Below are positions 1-5,633 of a stretch of DNA of 26,657 nucleotides, piece after piece; position 1 is the stretch's first letter; the number at the start of each line of letters is the position of its first letter. The notes under the pieces were generated by a model that had not been told where the DNA came from, searched no databases, and saw nothing but the letters and a program-made list of their open reading frames with translations. Source of the stretch: CAZVWJ01 sp964631325 (GTDB taxonomy: Bacteria > T1Sed10-126); contig CAZVWJ010000037.1 of assembly GCA_964631325.1 (NCBI GenBank), forward strand, positions 1 through 26,657, in the 5' to 3' direction. Both the position numbers and the translations under genes were made by a program.

Positions 1-14
1 TGGACGATCACTCA

Positions 15-1445
15 TTAAAATTTAGGTGCCTCAAACTCTATTCGAGTTTTTGGGTAATACCAACTGGTTAACAAGCGGCCGGCTTGAGTGATCAGGACCA
101 AATCACGTAGTTTGCGGAGCCGGTTGCGAAAGCGGGGAACAAAAAAAGTTAACCGCCCGAGTAAGCAACTACCTCCGGAGTCACCTTCACTGCTGACCGT
201 ATAATTATTTTCAAACACCAGTAATCTTCTCCTGTCTCGACTATCTACCCCGCTGACTACCAGGTCCGGATAAGTATCACCGGTTAACTCCGCCCAGATT
301 AAATCACCGTTTTCCAGGCCCTCACCCGTGCCCAGGGGTTCCCGGACAAAATTAAAACCCACCGTCCCGTCATTACGAAAGACAAGGCATCGTAAATCAT
401 TATCGTTGTCACGCCCCAGAACAGCAAAATCAGAATCACCGTCCCGGTCATAATCGGCGGCGTCCAGGGCGCTATACTCCAGGCCCTTACCAATGCCCCA
501 CGGTTCAGATGCTTTTTTCAACCAGCTACCCATATTTTTATATAAAATCAACCGCGCATAACCACCATTATCCCGGCCCGTAGCAAGCAAATCACTTTCA
601 CCGTCCCCGGTGAAATCACCGGTTACCAGGTCACCGTAGACCAGTCCGTTGCCATCTGACCGAAATTCATCACTATCCGACCAGAGGATGGTATCAACTG
701 AATTTTGATGAAAAACTACAGCTCTCCCGCGGCCTTCGGAATCCTCACCCGTAACGATTAAATCCGGATTCCCGGTGCCATCAATGTCCCCCCAGGTCAG
801 GGCCCCGTTTTTTACGCCGCTCAGAAAATCCGCCTCAGCAGAATTAGCAATATCATCAATCCCGGTGAAATTACCAGCGGTATCATTCCTTAACACCATC
901 AACTTAACAGTATCACTGTTATTAATTCCGGATACCGCCAGGTATTTCCCTCCGGCCCAGCTCAACGAGCTCTGAGCCAGTCCTTTGTTCACTCCCAGCG
1001 GCTCACTATTTACGGTATATGTACCACTTGGGGTCCCTTCAAAGTCAAAAAGCCGGGCCGAACCTGTATCATCACGGCCGGATGCAATCAATTCCGGAAT
1101 AGAGTCCCCGTCGTAATTTGACCAGGCTACGTCGCCTGAACTCAAACCGTTATTTGGACCGCTAAAAAAATCTTCAGTAAAAGTGTCAAAATAGCCGTTA
1201 CCACTGTTGTAACCTACTAATAATTCCGGCTGGCTAGCGCTGTTTATACCACTGATTGCCAGGTCGATGTCACCATCACTGTCCGCATCGGCCGCTGACA
1301 GTCCACCGCTAAATACTCCCTGGGTTTCTCCCAGGGGCTGATCAATCAGTTCAAACGTAAGTCCGGCGCTAACAGGAGTAGCTATTATTCCAAGGAGGAG
1401 AACACCGATAATAATTTGGAAGGTGGGTTTATCCAATTTTTTCAC
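15..1445 (-). CDS. Secreted seven-repeat FG-GAP/VCBS beta-propeller protein with divergent CFI-box C-terminus
   Basis: 476 aa, GTG start. Residues 1-27 form a signal peptide (hydrophobic stretch 9-23, likely cleavage after the VSA at 25-27). Seven repeats of about 52-55 residues follow. Six carry an FG-GAP/VCBS calcium-loop motif such as DADSDGDID, DIDGTGNPD and DYDRDGDSD; the third lacks it. Seven such repeats usually fold as a seven-bladed beta-propeller, so a surface-bound or secreted adhesion or ligand-binding role is likely. After a GDSGGS linker comes a basic tail from C427 (CLLGRLTFFVP, then LRKLRDLVLITQAGR, then WYY). It follows the spacing of the CFI-box C-terminal domain (usual start CFIATAAYG), but the box itself is altered. 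The gene lies 18 bp behind the sugar-phosphate transferase, so the two are probably co-transcribed. No strong ribosome site is visible. The fold call is firm; the ligand is unknown. Confidence 0.8.
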   Translation of the reverse strand: MKKLDKPTFQIIIGVLLLGIIATPVSAGLTFELIDQPLGETQGVFSGGLSAADADSDGDIDLAISGINSASQPELLVGYNSGNGYFDTFTEDFFSGPNNGLSSGDVAWSNYDGDSIPELIASGRDDTGSARLFDFEGTPSGTYTVNSEPLGVNKGLAQSSLSWAGGKYLAVSGINNSDTVKLMVLRNDTAGNFTGIDDIANSAEADFLSGVKNGALTWGDIDGTGNPDLIVTGEDSEGRGRAVVFHQNSVDTILWSDSDEFRSDGNGLVYGDLVTGDFTGDGESDLLATGRDNGGYARLILYKNMGSWLKKASEPWGIGKGLEYSALDAADYDRDGDSDFAVLGRDNDNDLRCLVFRNDGTVGFNFVREPLGTGEGLENGDLIWAELTGDTYPDLVVSGVDSRDRRRLLVFENNYTVSSEGDSGGSCLLGRLTFFVPRFRNRLRKLRDLVLITQAGRLLTSWYYPKTRIEFEAPKF

Positions 1446-1463
1446 GGCCGGGCACTTATACTC

Positions 1464-2837
1464 TCAATAAGCGCCCTCGCCGCGGAGGACGACGGGGATT
1501 GTTTTTAGTAAAATCTTAAAATCAAGCAGAAGTGACCAATTTTCCAGGTAATAAATATCGAGCAGACACATGTCGTTAAAATCAAGTTTACTGCGGCCCG
1601 AGACCTGCCACAGACCAGTCATTCCCGCATAACCTTCAAGCCGCTTTCTCTGCCAGGGTTCATACTCTTCGACTTCATTTGGTGTTGGGGGCCGCGGTCC
1701 GACCAGGCTCATCTCGCCGCGCAAAACATTAATTAACTGTCCCAGCTCATCGAGGGAAAACTTTCGCAGCCACTTCCCCACCCGGGTAATCCGGGGATCA
1801 TTTTTCATCTTGAAGATGGGACCGTTCTTCTCATTCTGGTCCAGCAGTTCTTTTTTACGCTCCTCAGCGTCTTTATACATAGTTCTAAATTTAAAGCAGG
1901 GGAATGCTTCCCGCTTGTTTTTCATTCTCTCCTGGGTGAAAAACACCGGTCCCTCGGACTCCAGCTTAATCAACAGGGCAAACAGAAGAAAGAGAGGACT
2001 GAGAAAGAGCAACAGGAGACTGCCCACCACAAGATCAAAACTACGCTTGAGGACCGCCTGGGTCCGCCGCACAGGCGTGTCCTGGATCTCAATCACAGGC
2101 CATTTTTCTTCACTTCCCCCGGTCACCTTCTGGGCCACTATATCGAATATATCCGAGATAACCTTCACCGGTAACCCGAGGCCCCGGGCGCGGGACATCA
2201 AATCCAGCATCTTATTCTCATCAATATTTGAAATAGAAATAAACAAACTGTCCGGCTTAAGATCCCGGTGAATTCCTTCAAAATCATTCAGCGTACCTAA
2301 CAATGGGAATTCAAATTCTTCCCGGTGATCATCGAGGAAACCAATAATTGTTATTTGATCACCAAACAACTTTTCCATTTCCCGGGCAACCCGTTTTCCA
2401 ACCTCCCCGGCTCCCGCAATCACCACCCGATGTGATTCGGTTAGAAAAGTCCCGGAGAGATAACGGTTAAGAAAATATCTTTCCAGTGCAACGCCGGCCA
2501 GTCCGAGAAACAAAAATAACGCCATAAACATCCGACTGGGGTGAGCGGGAATTATAAATATCATGCCAAGTAAGGCAATCAAATAAGAGCAGAAAAAGGT
2601 AAAGATGGTAGAGAAGAAGCTATCCAGGGCATCCCGTGGTATTTTTGGCATGTAATCACGTCGAAGATAGCTCAAAAGCAGGAAAACAGGCAGGAAAATT
2701 CCCCCGAACCAGTAAAGGACAGTGGGGACTTTTAAAGTCCCAAACCGCCAGTAAAAACCACACAATAAAACACCGGTAATTATTACTATATCCAGGAAAA
2801 GCTTCATTATATAGTAACTATAAGTTCGTTTGAACAT
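1464..2837 (-). CDS. Polyprenyl-phosphate sugar-1-phosphate transferase (exopolysaccharide initiation, WbaP/WcaJ-like)
   Basis: 457 aa from the chosen ATG, which follows AAGGTGAT by 4 nt; an upstream GTG at 2897 lacks such a site. The order is typical of the family: four to five N-terminal membrane helices (about residues 11-135), a Rossmann-like domain with GAGEVG at 142-147, then a bacterial sugar transferase domain. That domain opens with KRSFDLV plus a membrane helix at about 264-292, and has KFRTMY at 316-321, the DE pair of SLDELGQLINVLRGEMS at about 363-364, and VGPRPP near 380. Family members move a hexose- or galactose-1-phosphate from its UDP form onto undecaprenyl phosphate at the inner membrane, the first step of exopolysaccharide or capsule building. 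No other polysaccharide assembly genes are adjacent, so the polymer is unknown. The sugar is not predictable. Confidence 0.92.
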   Translation of the reverse strand: MFKRTYSYYIMKLFLDIVIITGVLLCGFYWRFGTLKVPTVLYWFGGIFLPVFLLLSYLRRDYMPKIPRDALDSFFSTIFTFFCSYLIALLGMIFIIPAHPSRMFMALFLFLGLAGVALERYFLNRYLSGTFLTESHRVVIAGAGEVGKRVAREMEKLFGDQITIIGFLDDHREEFEFPLLGTLNDFEGIHRDLKPDSLFISISNIDENKMLDLMSRARGLGLPVKVISDIFDIVAQKVTGGSEEKWPVIEIQDTPVRRTQAVLKRSFDLVVGSLLLLFLSPLFLLFALLIKLESEGPVFFTQERMKNKREAFPCFKFRTMYKDAEERKKELLDQNEKNGPIFKMKNDPRITRVGKWLRKFSLDELGQLINVLRGEMSLVGPRPPTPNEVEEYEPWQRKRLEGYAGMTGLWQVSGRSKLDFNDMCLLDIYYLENWSLLLDFKILLKTIPVVLRGEGAY

Positions 2838-2853
2838 TTTATCACCTTGTATA

Positions 2854-2881
2854 TTTATATCATACTTCGTCCGTCTTTCAA
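2854..2881 (-). promoter_or_regulatory. Possible sigma-A promoter for the sugar-phosphate transferase operon
   Basis: On the minus strand TTGAAA (2881-2876) and TATAAA (2859-2854) are separated by 16 bp. The predicted start of transcription falls near 2847, inside the ribosome site of the downstream gene, so either the leader is extremely short or another promoter is used. The -35 box abuts the TGTGA-N6-TCACA palindrome. Confidence 0.35.
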
Positions 2882-2882
2882 A

Positions 2883-2898
2883 TGTGATTTTTTTCACA
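2883..2898. promoter_or_regulatory. TGTGA-N6-TCACA palindrome (Rex- or CRP/FNR-type operator candidate)
   Basis: The plus strand reads TGTGATTTTTTTCACA, a perfect 5-bp inverted repeat around a T6 centre. Read on the minus strand with its flank it is TTGTGA-N6-TCACAT, close to the Rex consensus (TTGTGA...TCACAA) and an exact match to the CRP / Bacillus Fnr core. It lies between two divergent genes and touches the -35 box of the minus-strand promoter, as expected for an operator. Which regulator binds cannot be told from sequence. Confidence 0.5.
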
Positions 2899-2973
2899 AT
2901 GATATCCAGAGACTTCTGTGGTAGAGTTAAAAGACATAAAAAATCGGACTAACCCGGAAAGAAGTTTTCGAAC

Positions 2974-3390
2974 GTGAAGGGGCTGATTCAAATTTTTTCT
3001 AACAGTAGTTTAAAACTGTTGCTGATTGATGACTCGGAACGGGACCGGCTAATTATAAGCCGTTACCTGGAGATGATTAAAGAGTGGGATGTAAAAGTCT
3101 TTACTGCCACCAACGTTGATACCGGGGAAAAAATGATAGCTGCCCAAAAATTTGACCTGATCTTACTCGATCAGCTTTTAAAAACAAACCCCGGGTTTGG
3201 TGTTATCAGAAAACTTCGCCAGGCGGGAATAGACCTGCCAATTATTATGGTGAGCAACCTGAAAGATGAATCACTTTCCTCGGAATTTCTCCAGGCCAGA
3301 GTAAATGATTTTCTCCCCAAGCCAGAGCTATCAGCGGCCAAACTTCAAAAATCTATTGAAGGAGTGCTGAACAAGGATAAATTAAATTAA
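2974..3390 (+). CDS. Stand-alone response-regulator receiver domain (Spo0F/CheY-like)
   Basis: 138 aa, GTG start with a GGAAAGAAG site about 10 nt upstream. A single receiver domain spans about residues 13-135 with all key positions: acidic pair D19-D20, phospho-acceptor D66 (LILLDQ), S94 at the Thr/Ser switch position and K116 in LPKP. There is no output domain, so it should act by protein-protein contact or in a phosphorelay. No histidine kinase is adjacent. It is divergent from the sugar-phosphate transferase, and the shared palindrome at 2883-2898 may control both. Its partner cannot be inferred. Confidence 0.88.
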   Translation: MKGLIQIFSNSSLKLLLIDDSERDRLIISRYLEMIKEWDVKVFTATNVDTGEKMIAAQKFDLILLDQLLKTNPGFGVIRKLRQAGIDLPIIMVSNLKDESLSSEFLQARVNDFLPKPELSAAKLQKSIEGVLNKDKLN

Positions 3391-3407
3391 CCCGAATCCG
3401 GGCTTCT

Positions 3408-3569
3408 TCAGCCGACGGACGTCGCCCGGTCTGCAGGTCGTCGGAAACCCCCATTTGTAAATACTGACCGAGTAAACTGGCCGTCCCGGGGAATCAAACC
3501 GGTATTTTTATCCGTTGTTCCGGCCGGTGACATATACACAATAACCGGCTTTACTTCAGACCAGTTCAT
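3408..3569 (-). pseudogene. 53-codon ORF, probable 5' remnant of a flavodoxin-like gene
   Basis: The ATG is preceded by AAGGAG with 8 nt spacing, a much better site than most genes here. The product begins MNWSEVKPVIVYMSPAGTT. A beta-strand (PVIVYMS) followed by PAGTT resembles the first strand and phosphate loop of flavodoxin-fold proteins, where it usually reads YFSxTGNT. The remaining 34 residues look unlike that family and end at a stop. I infer that a flavodoxin-like gene kept its start and lost the rest by deletion. It could instead be an unrelated small protein. The similarity was judged by eye only. Confidence 0.3.
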
Positions 3570-3638
3570 GATTTCACGCTCCTTATCTATTCAGCCTCTC
3601 TCCAAAAGCAAAAAATTATAAAATCTTTTTGAATAGGC

Positions 3639-3667
3639 TTTACCTGCTTTATAGCAGGGTATACAAT
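3639..3667 (+). promoter_or_regulatory. Sigma-A-like promoter with palindromic operator in its spacer
   Basis: TTTACC (3639-3644) and TACAAT (3662-3667) are separated by exactly 17 bp. An inverted repeat CCTGC-TTTATA-GCAGG (3643-3658) fills the spacer, the usual place for a repressor site. The next plus-strand gene is the glycosyltransferase at 3907, which would give a leader of about 230 nt containing two hairpins. Confidence 0.45.
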
Positions 3668-3729
3668 TTAATCGATACGTGGTGATGAAAACAATTTTGG
3701 TCGGAAACCAGCTAAAACCTCAAAACGTC

Positions 3730-3753
3730 ATTCCGGGGCCCAAACCCCGGAAT
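3730..3753. repeat. REP-like inverted repeat (ATTCCGGGG / CCCCGGAAT)
   Basis: A perfect 9-bp stem surrounds the loop CCCAAA, in the context GTC-ATTCCGGGG...CCCCGGAAT-CCAG. This resembles the short dispersed GTCATTCC...GGAATCCAG palindromes found between genes in many bacteria. A decayed copy lies at 5557-5594 and a shorter echo (GGAATCCGATTGA) near 3883-3895. Confidence 0.6.
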
Positions 3754-3811
3754 CCAGTTTGATTTTGCCCCTAATTGCAGTCAACGTTAAATTCAAAATG
3801 GATTTAACGCA

Positions 3812-3849
3812 TACGCAGCCGGTTCAAGCCCGGTTTATAATCCTGCGTA
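3812..3849. other. Nested hairpin of unknown role
   Basis: An outer 7-bp stem TACGCAG (3812-3818) / CTGCGTA (3843-3849) encloses an inner CCGG-N7-CCGG hairpin that looks like a tRNA T-arm (GGTTCAAGCCC). No D-arm, anticodon arm or acceptor stem matches it, so I do not call a tRNA. Confidence 0.35.
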
Positions 3850-3906
3850 CGTCAGGGCAATGAAGTACTTTTTGAAATTTTGGAATCCGATTGAAAGTCA
3901 ACCCGG

Positions 3907-5085
3907 GTGAATTATTTCTTGAAAATATTTATTGCGCTGGGCCAGGGTAATTCCCAAATCTACGCCCAAAAAATCAAAGACGGTTTCCTCAGCGCCGGCC
4001 ACCAGGTTACTACTTTTGACCTGGCCAATAACTATTATCCTGACCAGCTTCTAGCGAAAATAAAAAAATTTGAGCCAGACTTCTCGTTTGGTTTCAACGG
4101 CGTTTATCCAATTTTAAACGAAGAAGAGGATATTTACGATCTCCTGGACATCCCCCATTTTTCCTTTCTGATCGATCACCCGGTTCGACAAATAAACCGG
4201 TTTGAAAATTTTCGCTCGGACAACCTGATCATCTCTGCCGTGGACAGGACTCACATTGACTATCTGAAATTAGTGGGAAAAGAAAATGGCGTTTACTTTC
4301 TCCCCCATGGATTTGCCCGGGACCGGGTTGAGGAATCGATGGAGACTTCCTTGAATCAAACCGACTGTGATTTAATCTTCTTTGGAACAATTTCAGCCCC
4401 TGAAAAATACGAACAGGCAGTTCAAGAAAAAGTACCGACCGAATACTACCGTATCTACAAAAACACCCTGGCCCGGCTCCAGCGGAATCCCTTGAATTCG
4501 ATTCACTCCGAGCTTAAACAGGTTCTCGATAAAGTAGGCGCTTCAGAGTTATTTGAAGATAATAATTTCCGGAACAGTTCCATTGTAATAATTGAAACAC
4601 TGCTCCGCCGCCAAAACCGGTTAAAAATACTTCAAAAATTAAACGAATATAACCTGCACATCTACGGTAACATTAATCTTTCCCGGGAAAAATTAGGTAA
4701 AAATATAAAAATCAAATCAACTCAACCAATAAATAAGGCAGAAATGATGAACAAAATGGCCAGCAGCAAAATTGTCCTGGACACCAGCACTTTCTTTCCC
4801 GAAGGAGGACACATTAGAATCCTCCACGGTCTGCTAAACCATCGCCCGGTGCTTACCTCCCGGTCAAAATATATTAACGAAGAATATGGCCACGATAAAT
4901 GCATCCAGGAATACCTTACCGGCTCCCCGGCCAGTATCACTGCCACCTGTGAAAAAATGTTAAATGATTACTCAGCAATGACCGAATCAGTACAAAAGGT
5001 AAGAAAGCGTATCCTGAGTGAAGATACGTGGAAACACAGGGCCGACACTATTATCGAAATAATGAAGGAAAAGCTGGAAGAATAA
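3907..5085 (+). CDS. CgeB-like glycosyltransferase family protein
   Basis: 392 aa, GTG start; the ribosome site is weak, and the GTG overlaps the TGA of a possible 16-codon leader ORF. The N-terminal half looks like the Rossmann-type DUF3880 region (FIALGQGNSQIYAQKI, then KFEPDFSFGFNGVYP). The C-terminal half looks like a GT-B nucleotide-sugar domain, with IVLDTSTFFPEGGHIRIL near 300 and NHRPVLTSRSKY soon after, where relatives have an RxFEAMACG-type motif. CgeB is a Bacillus spore-maturation protein, and family members are thought to glycosylate surface or spore-coat components. Acceptor and sugar are unknown. The gene ends 2 bp from the 3' end of the convergent tRNA-Cys. A distant relative lies at 8787-10388. 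Confidence 0.7.
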   Translation: MNYFLKIFIALGQGNSQIYAQKIKDGFLSAGHQVTTFDLANNYYPDQLLAKIKKFEPDFSFGFNGVYPILNEEEDIYDLLDIPHFSFLIDHPVRQINRFENFRSDNLIISAVDRTHIDYLKLVGKENGVYFLPHGFARDRVEESMETSLNQTDCDLIFFGTISAPEKYEQAVQEKVPTEYYRIYKNTLARLQRNPLNSIHSELKQVLDKVGASELFEDNNFRNSSIVIIETLLRRQNRLKILQKLNEYNLHIYGNINLSREKLGKNIKIKSTQPINKAEMMNKMASSKIVLDTSTFFPEGGHIRILHGLLNHRPVLTSRSKYINEEYGHDKCIQEYLTGSPASITATCEKMLNDYSAMTESVQKVRKRILSEDTWKHRADTIIEIMKEKLEE

Positions 5086-5087
5086 AG

Positions 5088-5161
5088 AGGAGGCGGTCGG
5101 ATTTGAACCGACGTATAAAGGCTTTGCAGGCCTCCGCCTGACCGGACTTGGCTACGCCTCC
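5088..5161 (-). tRNA. tRNA-Cys (GCA)
   Basis: 74 nt on the minus strand. The acceptor stem GGAGGCG/CGCCTCC, the anticodon stem GAGGC/GCCTT with loop CTGCAAA (anticodon GCA) and the T-arm GTCGG-TTCAAAT-CCGAC all pair. The discriminator is U73, as expected for Cys. CCA is not encoded. It is the distal member of a tRNA unit that starts at the promoter at 5505-5533. Confidence 0.95.
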
Positions 5162-5171
5162 GGATTGAGTT

Positions 5172-5199
5172 GAGAGTCAAGAGTCGAAAGTCGAGAGTC
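5172..5199. repeat. Four tandem 7-bp repeats (RARAGTC)
   Basis: GAGAGTC, AAGAGTC, GAAAGTC and GAGAGTC follow each other without spacing between tRNA-Cys and the tRNA-Gly fragment. The units differ only by purine transitions. This is microsatellite-like spacer DNA with no evident function. Confidence 0.7.
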
Positions 5200-5204
5200 A
5201 ATTA

Positions 5205-5237
5205 TGGAGCGGGTTATGGGATTTGAACCCACGACCT
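5205..5237 (-). pseudogene. Partial tRNA-Gly: duplicated 3' end including CCA
   Basis: These 33 bases match 5411-5443, the 3' end of the intact tRNA-Gly, at all but one position (T for G at 5215). They include the T-arm (GTGGG-TTCAAAT-CCCAT), the acceptor 3' strand, U73 and CCA. The 5' half (GCGGGTT, D-arm) is absent upstream on the minus strand. Such a duplicated tRNA 3' end is the classic trace of a tyrosine-recombinase integration site, or of tRNA-array shrinkage. Confidence 0.75.
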
Positions 5238-5252
5238 GTCGCCTCCTGCTCC

Positions 5253-5340
5253 TTGAGGGGGAACACTTGCTCCCCCTCAACGTTTCACTGCTCCCCCCGC
5301 CACCTCCTGTGGCTAAGTGCCTGAGGGAATTCTCCCTCAG
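5253..5340. repeat. Two strong hairpins inside the tRNA spacer
   Basis: Stem 1 is TTGAGGGGGA (5253-5262) / TCCCCCTCAA (5271-5280), a perfect 10 bp with an 8-nt loop. Stem 2 is CTGAGGGA (5321-5328) / TCCCTCAG (5333-5340), a perfect 8 bp with a 4-nt loop. The two share a TGAGGG arm. They lie between the tRNA-Gly copies, and no gene explains them. They may act as processing or stop signals on the tRNA transcript, or be remains of a mobile element. Confidence 0.6.
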
Positions 5341-5410
5341 ACTCCCTGAAGGTCGTTCCCCTGGGAAATTATACTTTAGACTTTGTGTTTCAAGCTCTGG
5401 GTTGAATTAA

Positions 5411-5485
5411 TGGAGCGGGTGATGGGATTTGAACCCACGACCTTCTCGTTGGCAACGAGACGCTCTACCCCTGAGCTACACCCGC
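5411..5485 (-). tRNA. tRNA-Gly (GCC), CCA encoded
   Basis: 75 nt on the minus strand. The acceptor GCGGGTG/CACCCGC, D-arm GCTC...GAGC, anticodon stem TCTCG/CGAGA with loop TTGCCAA (anticodon GCC), T-arm GTGGG-TTCAAAT-CCCAT, U73 and encoded CCA are all present. It is the first tRNA after the promoter at 5505-5533. Confidence 0.97.
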
Positions 5486-5504
5486 ATTGTTTGCCTGCCA
5501 AAAG

Positions 5505-5533
5505 AGTATATTAAACGGCCGCTTCGATGTCAA
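5505..5533 (-). promoter_or_regulatory. Sigma-A promoter of the tRNA-Gly/tRNA-Cys unit
   Basis: Minus strand: TTGACA (5533-5528), a 17-bp spacer, then TATACT (5510-5505). The -35 box is a perfect consensus and the -10 differs at one base. Predicted transcription start is near 5498, about 13 nt before the tRNA-Gly 5' end. Confidence 0.8.
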
Positions 5534-5556
5534 ATAAAGGGCTCCATTCACGATAA

Positions 5557-5594
5557 CCTCAAACCACCATTTCGGAATCCAACTTGAAATTCTG
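5557..5594. repeat. Decayed copy of the REP-like element
   Basis: CCTCAAA...CATTTCGGAATCCAACTTGAAATTCTG follows the layout of 3718-3768 (CCTCAAAACG, then the hairpin, then GGAATCCAGTTTGATTTTG), but most of the left hairpin arm is lost. Confidence 0.4.
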
Positions 5595-5633
5595 TTCATC
5601 CCCTTTATCTGTTACTTTTAACTAAAAATCGGT

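Larger units (their letters stand above)
3391..3906. other. 516-bp gene-poor gap with a gene remnant, a REP-like hairpin and a promoter
   Basis: No intact gene of normal size fits here. The gap holds a weak hairpin CCCG-AATC-CGGG at 3391-3402 just after the receiver gene (possible weak terminator), a minus-strand 53-codon remnant (3408-3569), a plus-strand promoter with an internal palindrome (3639-3667), a REP-like inverted repeat (3730-3753) and a nested hairpin (3812-3849). A 16-residue plus-strand ORF at 3860-3910 (MKYFLKFWNPIESQPG) ends in TGA overlapping the GTG start of the next gene; it could be a coupled leader peptide but has only a weak ribosome site. Confidence 0.6.

Noticed and set aside
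1810..2271. 153-codon plus-strand ORF
   Set aside because: Antisense shadow of the conserved sugar-phosphate transferase.
3812..3840. T-arm-like GGTTCAAGCCC suggesting a tRNA
   Set aside because: No acceptor, D-arm or anticodon arm can be built around it.
5204..5410. Plus-strand ORF beginning MERVMGFEPTT
   Set aside because: It is antisense to the tRNA-Gly 3' fragment. The GFEPTT start is the familiar artefact of reading tRNA T-arms backwards, and it has no ribosome site.
5237..5410. Possible selenocysteine or other long-arm tRNA ending at 5205
   Set aside because: No 5' strand complementary to AACCCGC, no D-arm and no UCA loop in the right place; U73 fits Gly. Best read as a fragment.
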